64,000 bases of DNA from Arachidicoccus sp. BS20 (GTDB lineage: Bacteria; Bacteroidota; Bacteroidia; Chitinophagales; Chitinophagaceae). The notes under the pieces are model-generated. The model was given only the letters and a program-made list of their open reading frames with translations, was not told where the DNA came from and did no database searches. Shown one piece after another: positions 37,617-45,370 of the stretch. Position 1 is the stretch's first letter. Every line of letters begins with the position of its first letter. The DNA is taken from assembly GCF_001659705.1 (NCBI RefSeq), contig NZ_CP015971.1:744001-808000 (forward strand), read 5' to 3'. The translations under genes and the position numbers were made by a program.

Positions 37617-38051
37617 TTACATTCCCGGAACCAACGATGAAGTTGCCCAGGGAATCATTGCTAAAATCACAATCAATGCAAGCAAAAACAATGTTGCAGC
37701 TCTTGTATGTTTCTTTGCATCGGATATATTTTTTCTGAAAACGCCGCGCCCGATCGTAATCAATACAATTGCAATCAGCATCGCAACAGGATGTTCTACA
37801 AAGCTGAAACGCAAAGCATCGTTTTTCATCACGGACACGCCTGCGGGCAACTGCGTTAATTTTATAATTAAAAGAATTAATCCGACTAAGAAAGTTGTAT
37901 GCGCACATATCATCAGCCACAAACCAAGTTTCTTATCGCCGGTGGTAAATGGCTTGTTGATGCTTGCATAATTTTTAATAATGTTTACCAACAACAAAAT
38001 TAAAATGAACCAACGAAGCAGATTGTGTAAATCGAGCAAACCTTTCAGCAT
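37617..38051 (-). CDS. Four-helix membrane protein of unknown function
   Basis: A 144-residue protein with four hydrophobic helices. The first starts LLDLHNLLRWFILILLLVNI; histidines occur in the first (LHN), second (CAHTTFLV) and third (FVEHPVAMLI) segments at comparable heights, which could bind a heme or metal as in small cytochrome-b-like proteins. That is a suggestion from the pattern only. The C-terminus carries PWATSSLVPGM. The family is unknown to me but looks conserved in layout. The IS element lies 139 bases upstream of its start. Confidence 0.7.
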   Translation of the reverse strand: MLKGLLDLHNLLRWFILILLLVNIIKNYASINKPFTTGDKKLGLWLMICAHTTFLVGLILLIIKLTQLPAGVSVMKNDALRFSFVEHPVAMLIAIVLITIGRGVFRKNISDAKKHTRAATLFLLALIVILAMIPWATSSLVPGM

Positions 38052-38086
38052 ATCAGAATATTTTTATGCAGCGAAGATACGGCGGG

Positions 38087-38187
38087 AATTAAGAATTATT
38101 AATTATAAATTAAGAATTAGGCGTTTCATTATCAGGAATTGCAAATGAGCATCAACAATTATTAATTCTTAATTGTGAATTATTAAA
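38087..38187. repeat. AT-rich short element, copy A
   Basis: About 100 bases with AT-rich inverted ends (AATTAAGAATTATTAATTA at the left; ATTATTAATTCTTAATTG at the right) around a core beginning GCGTTTC. The core and right part align with copy B at 41381-41479 and in part with copy C at 44781-44834. No coding potential is seen. Confidence 0.55.
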
Positions 38188-38188
38188 T

Positions 38189-39122
38189 AATTCAAGTTGC
38201 TATTTAATCAGTAAGTCTATTCAAGGTATAAGCGAAAATAAACATCAATATTTTCAGTAAAAAACCTTTAAAAGTTACAGCGTGAATCTTTCTAAGGAAC
38301 AGATTTTTGATTTCGCTGAATGTTGTTTCAATTCTTTTTCTGCTGTGTTCTTTCAAAAATCTTACCCAAGGTTCATCCTTTCTTTTGCTGTTGGACTTCC
38401 TGCCAATCATTAAATGAATGTTCTCTGCTTCCAACATATCATCTTCGATGGTGTAATCCGTATAAGCGGCATCGCCGTAAATACAACTTTCAGGCGCTAC
38501 GCTTAACGGCAGCTTTTTCAATGCCTGCACATCGCTCTCACTGCCGGGAACAAAACCAAATTCAACCGGTATGCCTTTCGCTGTTGTCAGCACTTGCACC
38601 TTTACTCCGTATAAATATCTGCGCATACTGCTTTGCCTGCCACGCCATTGTTTGCCTTTCAGCATCTTGCTGCGCGATATTCTTATATTGTCGCAAACCG
38701 CTACAGGAAAGGAATCTATCACATAACTGCTTGCTCCGCTGATGTCTTTCAAATACCCGCCAAGCTGAAAAAACATACTGCACAACAATGGCTCTAATCT
38801 GTGCAAACGCCTGTTGTATCTGCTTTTGTCCAACATCTGAGGACACATGCCCGTCATTTGCATAAAACCTCTCGCATTATCATGATGTCCCCCCAAATAA
38901 AGAGCCGCTACGATTGCCGTTGTTATCACTTCGCTATCGCTTACTCGACAACGTACATCTTCCTGATGACCAATTCCTTTTAATAAATCATCTACCAAAC
39001 AAAATATTCTTATAACTTTATCCCCGTTGAGCATCGATAAATACCGTTTTAAGTGTGGTAACTCAAAACTATTATTTTATTCGATGCTCTTCGCTTTTTA
39101 TACCATAACCCGCAACTTGGGT
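38189..39122. mobile_element. IS982-family insertion sequence
   Basis: The element is defined by the transposase gene and by imperfect inverted ends: CAAGTTGC near 38193-38200 on the left and its complement in GCAACTTGGGT, ending at 39122, on the right. Only the eight central bases of the repeat match well, and I could not identify a target-site duplication, so the boundaries are approximate. It sits at the right edge of AT-rich repeat copy A and 9 bases from the ccmB stop. Confidence 0.75.
38204..39034 (-). CDS. IS982-family transposase
   Basis: A 276-residue DDE transposase of normal length, so possibly active. Catalytic residues are visible as Asp107 in YVIDSFPVAVCDN, Asp188 in CIYGDAAYTDY and Glu236 in SRKRIETTFSEIKN. 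The N-terminus IRIFCLVDDLLKG and the motif RGRQSSMRRYLYGVKVQV are typical of the IS982 family. The frame is uninterrupted. It is transcribed opposite to nothing nearby that it could co-express with. Confidence 0.93.
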   Translation of the reverse strand: MLNGDKVIRIFCLVDDLLKGIGHQEDVRCRVSDSEVITTAIVAALYLGGHHDNARGFMQMTGMCPQMLDKSRYNRRLHRLEPLLCSMFFQLGGYLKDISGASSYVIDSFPVAVCDNIRISRSKMLKGKQWRGRQSSMRRYLYGVKVQVLTTAKGIPVEFGFVPGSESDVQALKKLPLSVAPESCIYGDAAYTDYTIEDDMLEAENIHLMIGRKSNSKRKDEPWVRFLKEHSRKRIETTFSEIKNLFLRKIHAVTFKGFLLKILMFIFAYTLNRLTD

Positions 39123-39130
39123 TAATTACT

Positions 39131-39817
39131 TCAATCTTTCCACAAAAAAGGGAACAATATCAACGCCAGTACAATTACCAAAGCATCAAACGCAACCAGC
39201 AATCCAATCATCTTTCCCAAGCCCGAATATAATGCTGGAGAAAACGCAATCTTGGAAACCTTACCGAGCAACATCAGTTGTGGCACAATTACAGGGAATC
39301 CCATCACAGCCATTAAAGCAGCTTGCTGTTGTGCTTTAGCAGCGATTGCCGCGAGAAATGTAAATACGAAACTCAATCCCAATCCGCCCAAACTTGCAAT
39401 ACCGACGAACTGCCAAAGATTGTACAACGGATTGCCCAAAAGCACCGTAAATACAAGCATGGAAAGCAAAGTCATTACCAACATTAAGATTGCGTTGAAG
39501 ACAAGTTTTGCAACAATAAAATCTTTCGCGCTGGCAATGGAATAGAAGTATAACATTCGTCCTTTGTTCTCCTGCAAAAAACTTTTTGCCACAGCATTCA
39601 CACACACAAATAATTGCACCACCCAAAACAACGCATTCCACACCGTATCTTCCGGCTGACCGAGCGTAATGTACACAACAAAAATGGTCGAAGCCACATA
39701 CAGCAAAATGCCGTAAAGCGTGTATTGCTGCCGCATTTCGAGCAACAAATCTTTTTTAATCAATGCAAGTACGGAACGGTTCAATTTATATATTTTAGCC
39801 GTGGTTTGTGTCTGCAC
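39131..39817 (-). CDS. ccmB: Heme exporter protein CcmB
   Basis: A hydrophobic protein of 228 residues with six helices and the CcmB pattern: LALIKKDLLLEMRQQYTLYG at the N-terminus, NAVAKSFLQENKGRMLYFYS in the cytoplasmic loop and LVFNAILMLVMTLLSMLVFT. CcmB is the membrane part of the CcmAB ABC transporter used in cytochrome c maturation. No ccmA or ccmC gene is adjacent. The start is uncertain: no ATG precedes residue 24, GTG at 39817 lies inside a palindromic repeat and would add 11 non-family residues, and TTG at 39784 (LNRSVLAL) fits homologous starts better. The IS element begins 9 bases after the stop. Confidence 0.88.
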   Translation of the reverse strand: MQTQTTAKIYKLNRSVLALIKKDLLLEMRQQYTLYGILLYVASTIFVVYITLGQPEDTVWNALFWVVQLFVCVNAVAKSFLQENKGRMLYFYSIASAKDFIVAKLVFNAILMLVMTLLSMLVFTVLLGNPLYNLWQFVGIASLGGLGLSFVFTFLAAIAAKAQQQAALMAVMGFPVIVPQLMLLGKVSKIAFSPALYSGLGKMIGLLVAFDALVIVLALILFPFLWKD

Positions 39818-39898
39818 GAACCACTTATTATTATTTTTTAGCCGCGGTTCGTGTCTGCACGAACCACTATTTTATTTCGGTACGTGAAGACACGTACC
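39801..39898. repeat. Cluster of three tetraloop palindromes
   Basis: Three hairpins with four-base loops: GTGGTTTGTG-TCTG-CACGAACCAC (39801-39824, one G-T), GGTTCGTG-TCTG-CACGAACC (39846-39865) and GGTACGTG-AAGA-CACGTACC (39879-39898). The first two are direct repeats of about 30 bases starting TTTTAGCCG. They are related to the hairpins at 10699-10748. Confidence 0.7.
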
Positions 39899-39906
39899 GA
39901 GGCGTA

Positions 39907-40482
39907 TCAAATATTCTCTCCTTCGTAATAACAGCTTCTGCAACGCGGTTCATAAGTTTCTTTTTCGCCTAATAACACTTGCGAATCCTGCGACACTTTG
40001 CGGTAAGACATGCTCGCAATGTTGCCGCACTTCACGCAGATTGCGTGCAATTTTGTAATGTAATCCGCCACTGCCAGCAATTGCGGCATCGGTCCGAACG
40101 GGCGACCTTTGTAATCCATATCCAAACCGGCAACAATTACGCGAACGCCTTTGCGGGCGAGTATTTCGCATACGTTTACAATTTCGCTGTCAAAGAATTG
40201 TGCTTCGTCAATACCTACAACATTTACATCCTGCGACAGCAACAAAATATTTTGCGAAGAGCTTACAGGCGTACTTTGAATTTCATTGGCATCGTGGCTC
40301 ACAACAGCTTGCTCGCTGTAACGCACGTCAATCGAGGGTTTGAAGATTTCTGCTTTCAGCCCTGCAATTTCTACGCGCTTTAATCTGCGAATCAGTTCTT
40401 CGGTTTTTCCGCTGAACATGGAGCCGCAAATCACTTCAATCCAACCTCTGTTTTCGCCTTTCAGGCTTGGTTCTATGAACAT
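39907..40482 (-). CDS. tdk: Thymidine kinase (type II)
   Basis: A 191-residue thymidine kinase of the TK1-like group, which phosphorylates thymidine in the salvage pathway. The P-loop is [19 protein letters not shown] (about residues 18-36), the Walker B/lid region is [11 protein letters not shown], and the C-terminal zinc site has cysteines in [15 protein letters not shown] and PRCRSCY. Length is normal. It stands alone between the palindrome cluster and a divergent gene. Confidence 0.96.
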   Translation of the reverse strand: MFIEPSLKGENRGWIEVICGSMFSGKTEELIRRLKRVEIAGLKAEIFKPSIDVRYSEQAVVSHDANEIQSTPVSSSQNILLLSQDVNVVGIDEAQFFDSEIVNVCEILARKGVRVIVAGLDMDYKGRPFGPMPQLLAVADYITKLHAICVKCGNIASMSYRKVSQDSQVLLGEKETYEPRCRSCYYEGENI

Positions 40483-40630
40483 TTATGTTAAGTAAAAAAT
40501 TTTAAAACAAAATCATTTCGTATAAAAATAACAAAACATCATTCGCCGTTAAAGAATTACGTTGTACTTTTATTACAATTTTTACGACCGTTCAAAATTA
40601 TTGTTTTTAACCAATTCTCCCGAAACGAAA

Positions 40631-41383
40631 ATGGAAAAAACGGATTTTAATCAAGAAAAAGTTCAATCACTTATCGATAAGTTGCAATCGCTCATTGCTT
40701 CAAATGCAGAGGCTGCAAAACTTTTAACGGTATCGCAACTGTTGGTTGCGGAATTGCAGCATACAAATAATAACGCAATAATTAAACGCAGCGTGGCTGT
40801 TGTAATGCCGTCATTTATAACTACTGCCGTTGTAGAAACAAATACAGAAGCAACAGAAAAAGAAGTTCATTTATTGCAGGAAGAACCGATCGCTGAAATT
40901 ATTGAACAACCTGCACCCGAATCAGAAGACAAAGAGATTGTTGAAGAAAAAGAAATAACTGTATCCGAAAAAGATGCTCGTAAAGATGGTCCTTTGGAGC
41001 AATACAACCCTTGGGAGGCGTTCGGATTTTTACGCGAAGCGCCGACTATTGTTCATCAGGCGCCGGTTGAAGAAAATGCCGGACAGGAATTAAACGAAAA
41101 ATATAAATCCGATAAAAGTGAATTAATTGAAACGCTGCAAAGCACGCCCATCACAGATTTGACAAATGCAGTTGGCATTAATGACCGCTACGTTTATATC
41201 AATGATTTGTTTCGCGGCGATGAATTTATGTACGAAAGAAGCATCATCACGTTAAACAAATTCAACGATTACGAGCAGGCGCGCGGTTGGGCAGAACGCG
41301 AATTATATTTGAAACTTGGCTGGGATTTAACCAATCCGGTTGTTAAGCAGTTTGAACACCTGATTAAAAGAAGGTTTAGATAA
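40631..41383 (+). CDS. Conserved hypothetical protein with disordered middle
   Basis: A 250-residue cytoplasmic protein. Residues 1-45 form a short helical region, the middle (about 60-150) is rich in Glu and Val and low in complexity, and the C-terminal 75 residues form a compact block, ITDLTNAVGINDRYVYINDL followed by FRGDEFMYERSIITLN. That block recurs as a conserved C-terminal unit in hypothetical proteins of Bacteroidota, to my recollection; its function is unknown. The frame opens at 40562 but the ATG at 40631 is the likely start. It is divergent from tdk. Confidence 0.7.
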   Translation: MEKTDFNQEKVQSLIDKLQSLIASNAEAAKLLTVSQLLVAELQHTNNNAIIKRSVAVVMPSFITTAVVETNTEATEKEVHLLQEEPIAEIIEQPAPESEDKEIVEEKEITVSEKDARKDGPLEQYNPWEAFGFLREAPTIVHQAPVEENAGQELNEKYKSDKSELIETLQSTPITDLTNAVGINDRYVYINDLFRGDEFMYERSIITLNKFNDYEQARGWAERELYLKLGWDLTNPVVKQFEHLIKRRFR

Positions 41384-41479
41384 TTAACAATTACTAATTA
41401 AAAATTATGCGCTTTCTGTACCAGACATTGCAGTGAACGCCGGCAATTACTAATTCCAGATTTTTAATTATTAATTACA
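41381..41479. repeat. AT-rich short element, copy B
   Basis: About 100 bases starting at the stop codon of the previous gene, with AT-rich inverted ends (TAATTAACAATTACTAATTA on the left; TTTTTAATTATTAATTA on the right) and a core beginning GCGCTTTC. It aligns with copy A along the core and right half. Confidence 0.55.
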
Positions 41480-41500
41480 ACATATTATCCCGTTATCGAA

Positions 41501-41532
41501 TTGTCTCTTTATAACATTAATCATTATATTTG
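41501..41532 (+). promoter_or_regulatory. Promoter of pdhA
   Basis: TTG (41501-41503), 21 bases, then TATATTTG (41525-41532), 18 bases before the GTG start. Fits the Bacteroidota pattern. Confidence 0.5.
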
Positions 41533-41550
41533 CGCTCAAATTTTTAGACT

Positions 41551-42549
41551 GTGGCTACAACTCAATATTCAAAAGAAACATACCTTTATTGGTACGAATT
41601 AATGCAACTCATCCGTCAGTTTGAATTGGCGGCAGAAGAAAAATATAAAATGGCCGGAAAAATTCGCGGATTTTTTCATGCTTATGTGGGTCAGGAAGCA
41701 ATCGCAGCCGGCTGTATGACGGCTACACGCCCCGAAGACCCGTTTATTACTGCTTACCGCGACCATGGTTTGGGTATTGCAAAAGGTATTACACCAAACG
41801 CTGCAATGGCTGAACTGTACGGAAAAGCAACAGGCTGTGCCAAAGGAAAAGGCGGCAGTATGCACTTCTTCAGTAAAGAACATCATTTTTTTGGCGGACA
41901 TGGAATTGTGGGCGGACAAATAGGCGTAGGTGCAGGTTTGGCTTTCGCTGAACAATACAATGGCACAGACAATGTAGCACTTTGTTTCTTCGGCGATGGC
42001 GCTGCGCGTCAGGGCGTGTTGCACGAAACATTCAATCTTGCCATGTTGTGGAATCTGCCTGTAGTTTTCATTTGCGAGAATAATCATTACGCAATGGGAA
42101 CTTCTGTGGAAAGAACTTCCAACGTGATTGATATTTATAAATTAGCTGATGCTTACGATATGCCCGGCGATAAAGTCGATGGCATGAATCCCGAAACAGT
42201 TCACGAAGCAGTTTCCCGCGCTGTAAAACGCGCACGCGAAAAAGGCGGACCGACTTTACTGGAAATAAAAACGTATCGCTACAAAGGGCATTCTATTTCC
42301 GACCCGGGAAAATACCGCACAAAAGAAGAATTAGAAGAGTACAAATCCAAAGACCCGATTGTGGTTATCCGTAAAAAAATAAAAGACGGCAATATTGCTT
42401 CCGATGAAGAAATTGCTGCAATTGACGAACGCATCAACAAAGTGGTGGAAGATGCCGTGAAGTTTGCGGAAGAAAGCCCGTTCCCGAAACCGGAAGCAGT
42501 TTTGGAAGATGTAATGATGGATGAAAATTATCCGTACATCACGGACTAA
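41551..42549 (+). CDS. pdhA: Pyruvate dehydrogenase E1 component, alpha subunit
   Basis: A 332-residue alpha subunit of the ThDP-dependent E1 enzyme, which decarboxylates pyruvate and passes the acetyl group to lipoyl-E2. The thiamine-diphosphate motif is CFFGDGAARQGVLHETFNLA (about residue 147) ending with ICENNHYAMG, and the phosphorylation-loop region YRYKGHSISDPGKYRTKEE follows at about 247. The start is a GTG (GTG GCT ACA ACT). The beta subunit and E2 genes are not in this window, unlike the usual adjacent arrangement. Confidence 0.93.
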   Translation: MATTQYSKETYLYWYELMQLIRQFELAAEEKYKMAGKIRGFFHAYVGQEAIAAGCMTATRPEDPFITAYRDHGLGIAKGITPNAAMAELYGKATGCAKGKGGSMHFFSKEHHFFGGHGIVGGQIGVGAGLAFAEQYNGTDNVALCFFGDGAARQGVLHETFNLAMLWNLPVVFICENNHYAMGTSVERTSNVIDIYKLADAYDMPGDKVDGMNPETVHEAVSRAVKRAREKGGPTLLEIKTYRYKGHSISDPGKYRTKEELEEYKSKDPIVVIRKKIKDGNIASDEEIAAIDERINKVVEDAVKFAEESPFPKPEAVLEDVMMDENYPYITD

Positions 42550-42554
42550 TCCCT

Positions 42555-42562
42555 TACATTTG
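42555..42562 (+). promoter_or_regulatory. Candidate -7 box for the TPR gene
   Basis: TACATTTG fits TAnnTTTG and lies 38 bases before the ATG at 42601. Confidence 0.45.
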
Positions 42563-42600
42563 CACGTTCAAAAAAAGATTCATTTATTTTAAAACAAATT

Positions 42601-43290
42601 ATGGCTCAAAATCAGGTACTCTCCGGAGACAAATTTTTGGATACATGGAACAGAATTCAAAAGCCCGTATTGACGGTTCTTTCGATTGTGATAATTGTTT
42701 TGGCAGGTTGGTTCGGATATAAAAAATTCGTTACTGAACCAAAAGAAACTAATGCAAATAATGCACTCGCTGCCGTACAGGCAGCATTTCAGCAAGCAAT
42801 TTTCAGCCCGACTGTGGATACGGCTACCTACAAATTTGTGCTAAACGGCGAAGGCGTAAATAAAGGTGCATTGTCTATTATCCGCAGCTATAGCGGTACA
42901 AACGCCGCTAATCTTGCTAAATATTATGCAGGCGAAAGTTATCTCCGTCTCGGCGATTATAACAATGCCGTGAAATATCTTAGTGATTTTTCAACAGACC
43001 AAAAGCAAATCCAGATGATGGCTTACGGTTCATTGGGCGATGCTTATAGTGAATTGAAAAAGAATGCAGAAGCAATTGATTATTACAAAAAAGCTGCGGC
43101 ACAATTTGAAGATGATGAAGTAAATGCTTCTGAATTTTTGTACCGTGCAGCATTGCTAAGTGAAGTAAGCGGCAAAACACAAGATGCTGTTACCTTGTAT
43201 AAAGAACTGAAAGATAAATTTCCAAATTCGCAATACAGCATTCAGGCAGATAAGTATCTGAATCGCTTACAGGTTCAACCTAACGAGTAA
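42601..43290 (+). CDS. Membrane-anchored tetratricopeptide repeat protein (YfgM-like)
   Basis: A 229-residue protein with one membrane helix near residues 22-43 (VLTVLSIVIIVLAGWFGYKK) and a C-terminal region of TPR repeats: NLAKYYAGESYLRLGDYNNA, MAYGSLGDAYSELKKNAEAI and SEFLYRAALLSEVSGKTQDA. This layout matches the TPR_21/YfgM family, which in E. coli interacts with the Sec translocon and BamB-type chaperones. The N-terminus should be cytoplasmic and the TPR domain periplasmic. It is transcribed with pdhA upstream and ribH downstream, but spacing suggests its own promoter. Confidence 0.85.
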   Translation: MAQNQVLSGDKFLDTWNRIQKPVLTVLSIVIIVLAGWFGYKKFVTEPKETNANNALAAVQAAFQQAIFSPTVDTATYKFVLNGEGVNKGALSIIRSYSGTNAANLAKYYAGESYLRLGDYNNAVKYLSDFSTDQKQIQMMAYGSLGDAYSELKKNAEAIDYYKKAAAQFEDDEVNASEFLYRAALLSEVSGKTQDAVTLYKELKDKFPNSQYSIQADKYLNRLQVQPNE

Positions 43291-43376
43291 CACAAATTTC
43301 ACGAATGACCGCTCATTTCTCTAAATCATAAAAGCATCTAATTCGTGTAATTGGCAATAATTAGTGTAATATAATC

Positions 43377-43859
43377 ATGGCAACACAAGGCAATACAATT
43401 TTAAACAAAGGCATTCCTCAATTGAAGGATGCCTTTGTTGTAATAGTGAAAACCGAATGGAACGCACATTTGGTAGATAAATTAGAAGATGGCTGCATAA
43501 AAATTTTGCAGGAAAACGGCGCACAATACAGAACACTTGTGGTTCCCGGTGCGGTGGAAATTCCGTTTGCAATAAAGGCTTATGCAGAAAGCAATCAACA
43601 AAAAGCTGATGCATTTATTACGATTGGCACAGTTATCCGCGGTGGCACACCGCATTTTGAATATGTGTGCAACATGGTTACAGAGGGTGTATCGCAACTC
43701 AATCTTTCTTTAGATGCGCCCGTAATTTTTGGCGTACTTACCGTAAACAGTGAAGAAGAAGTAATCGAACGCACAGGCGGTATTCACGGACACAAAGGCG
43801 AAGAAGCTGCAATCACAGCTTTGAAGATGATTGAACTGAAAAGAGACTTGAACAAGTAG
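43377..43859 (+). CDS. ribH: 6,7-dimethyl-8-ribityllumazine synthase
   Basis: A 160-residue RibH, the penultimate enzyme of riboflavin synthesis, which condenses the ribityl-pyrimidine with dihydroxybutanone phosphate in an icosahedral capsid or pentamer. Recognised segments: VVIVKTEWNAHLVDKLEDGC (substrate loop), VVPGAVEIPFAIKAY, ITIGTVIRGGTPHFEYVCN with the catalytic His, and VIFGVLTVNSEEEVIER. A terminator follows. An unusual 34-base near-palindrome lies inside codons 10-21. No other rib genes are adjacent. Confidence 0.96.
   Translation: MATQGNTILNKGIPQLKDAFVVIVKTEWNAHLVDKLEDGCIKILQENGAQYRTLVVPGAVEIPFAIKAYAESNQQKADAFITIGTVIRGGTPHFEYVCNMVTEGVSQLNLSLDAPVIFGVLTVNSEEEVIERTGGIHGHKGEEAAITALKMIELKRDLNK
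43405..43438 (+). promoter_or_regulatory. Hairpin inside the 5' end of ribH
   Basis: The arms ACAAAGGCATTCCTCAA and TTGAAGGATGCCTTTGT give 15 Watson-Crick pairs, one G-U and one mismatch out of 17, with no loop beyond the turn. It is coding sequence, so its effect as mRNA structure is a guess. Confidence 0.4.
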
Positions 43860-43935
43860 CTCACAGATTCCGCAGGTTTGCACAAATAAAAATACGTCCG
43901 TGAATATCAGTGTTATTGTGAGAAAAAATTAAAAG

Positions 43936-43966
43936 AAAACGCTCCAAAAGTTCGGAGCGTTTTTTA
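43936..43966 (+). terminator. Terminator of ribH
   Basis: A 10-bp stem AAAACGCTCC / GGAGCGTTTT with an 8-base loop, followed by TTT. It lies 77 bases after the ribH stop. Confidence 0.8.
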
Positions 43967-44014
43967 TTTATGTACAACATATATCTTAACTTTCCGCTTT
44001 CAACTATTCATGTG

Positions 44015-44734
44015 ATGAACATACAATTATTTATTCCTTGTTTTATTGACCAACTGTATCCTACCGTCGCATTCAATATGGTAAAAGTGTTAGAAAAAGT
44101 CGGATGCAGCGTATCGTATAATACGAATCAAACCTGTTGCGGACAGCCCGCGTTCAACGCAGGTTTCCAGGAAGAGGCGAAAAGTGTTTGCAAAAAATTT
44201 CTCGAAGATTTTAAAGGCGATGAACTAATTGTTGCGCCGAGTGCAAGTTGTGCCGGCTTTGTAAAAAATTATTACAAAACCTTGTTTGAAAATTCTTCTT
44301 TAAAGCAAGATGTTGAAAAAATCAGTTCGCGCATTTACGAGTTTTCCGATTTTTTAGTCAATGTTTTAAAAGTAGAAAAGGTAGGCGCAAAGCTTGAAGG
44401 AAAAGCTACTTATCACGACAGTTGCGCCGCACTGCGTGAAATCGGCTTAAAACAAGAGCCGAGAAAATTGCTGGCAAATGTGGAAGGTCTCGAACTGGTA
44501 GAAATGGCTGAAAACGAGACCTGCTGCGGATTTGGCGGCACATTCGCCGTAAAGTTTAATCCAATAAGTGTTGCAATGGCAGACCAAAAAATTACCAATG
44601 CAATCGCAACCGATGCGGAATATTTAATCAGTACGGATATGAGTTGCCTGATGCACATTTCCGGCTGCGCCAATAAAAAAGGCGCGCACATAAAATCGCT
44701 GCATTTGGCAGATGTATTGGCAAGCGGATGGTAG
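44015..44734 (+). CDS. LutA/YkgE-like (Fe-S) oxidoreductase subunit with two CCG domains
   Basis: A 239-residue protein with two cysteine-rich (CCG) domains: TNQTCCGQPAFNAGFQEEA near residue 42 and NETCCGFGGTFAVKFNP near 167, each preceded by a cysteine-bearing segment (IPCFIDQLYP; YHDSCAALREIG). This is the LutA/GlpC-like pattern of lactate or glycolate oxidation complexes. The usual partners lutB and lutC are not adjacent. The ATG at 44015 is preferred to the frame opening at 43970 because it starts at the conserved strand. Confidence 0.88.
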   Translation: MNIQLFIPCFIDQLYPTVAFNMVKVLEKVGCSVSYNTNQTCCGQPAFNAGFQEEAKSVCKKFLEDFKGDELIVAPSASCAGFVKNYYKTLFENSSLKQDVEKISSRIYEFSDFLVNVLKVEKVGAKLEGKATYHDSCAALREIGLKQEPRKLLANVEGLELVEMAENETCCGFGGTFAVKFNPISVAMADQKITNAIATDAEYLISTDMSCLMHISGCANKKGAHIKSLHLADVLASGW

Positions 44735-44780
44735 TCTGAACCATGATTTTGGTAGATTGTAAAGATTAATGGGATAAACA

Positions 44781-44834
44781 ATATTCAGTGAACGGCTAAC
44801 TGATAACAGACTCTTAATTCATAATTCATAATTC
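44781..44834. repeat. AT-rich short element, partial copy C
   Basis: CAGTGAACG in the core and TTAATTCATAATTCATAATT at the right end match the right half of copy B in order. The left half is not recognisable. Confidence 0.35.
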
Positions 44835-44836
44835 AA

Positions 44837-45244
44837 ATGGCACATTGGCTCGTAAAATCAGAACCTCATAAATACAGTTGGGAAAAATTTACGGAAGACA
44901 AGCAGACTTTCTGGGACGGCGTGCGTAATTATCAGGCGCGCAACAATCTTCGCACCATGAAAAAAGGCGAGGAAGTTTTCTTTTATCACAGCAACGAAGG
45001 AATGGAAATCGTAGGTATTGCTAAGGTTGTAAAAGAAGCGTATCAAGATCCGACAACCGACGACGAACGCTGGGTGGCAGTGGACTTGAAGCCCGTAAAA
45101 AAACTAAAGAAACCGGTAACGCTTGCACAAATGAAAGCCGAAAAAAAATTACAAAACCTCGCATTAATCAGGCAAGGTCGTTTATCGGTTTGTCCCGTTT
45201 CAGATGAGGAATGGGAAACTATTTTAGAAATGGCGAAAAAATAA
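44837..45244 (+). CDS. EVE-domain protein
   Basis: A 135-residue single-domain EVE protein, starting HWLVKSEPHKYSWEKF and containing WDGVRNYQARNNLRTMKKGE followed by VFFYHS and GIAKVVKEAYQDPT. EVE domains (PUA-like, related to YTH) bind modified bases in DNA or RNA; the Trp and the KSEP/RNYQARN segments form the base pocket. The function in bacteria is mostly unproven. Two terminator-like hairpins follow. Confidence 0.93.
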   Translation: MAHWLVKSEPHKYSWEKFTEDKQTFWDGVRNYQARNNLRTMKKGEEVFFYHSNEGMEIVGIAKVVKEAYQDPTTDDERWVAVDLKPVKKLKKPVTLAQMKAEKKLQNLALIRQGRLSVCPVSDEEWETILEMAKK

Positions 45245-45260
45245 TTCTCTTAATCTGCTA

Positions 45261-45288
45261 TGCGCGGTGTCTTCGCCGCGCATTTTTA
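45261..45288 (+). terminator. Terminator after the EVE gene
   Basis: Stem TGCGCGG / CCGCGCA with an 8-base loop, followed by TTTTTATT. A closely similar hairpin follows the ABC-F gene at 54811. Confidence 0.75.
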
Positions 45289-45291
45289 TTC

Positions 45292-45358
45292 TGTCGGCTC
45301 TTGCCGACAATTGCCATGAAGCAATAAAATAAAAGTGTGAAGCGAGGACGCTTCACAC
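45292..45358. repeat. Two tetraloop palindromes between EVE and murA
   Basis: TGTCGGC-TCTT-GCCGACA (45292-45309) and GTGTGAAGCG-AGGA-CGCTTCACAC (45335-45358), both perfect, the second with 10 pairs. They are in the tetraloop style of the hairpins at 10699 and 39801, but the stem sequences differ. One of them may end the murA transcript. Confidence 0.6.
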
Positions 45359-45370
45359 AGCAATTATCTT

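Noticed and set aside
38087-41479. CRISPR-like array among the AT-rich repeats
   Set aside because: The repeats are few, far apart and unequally spaced, with genes between them and no Cas genes.
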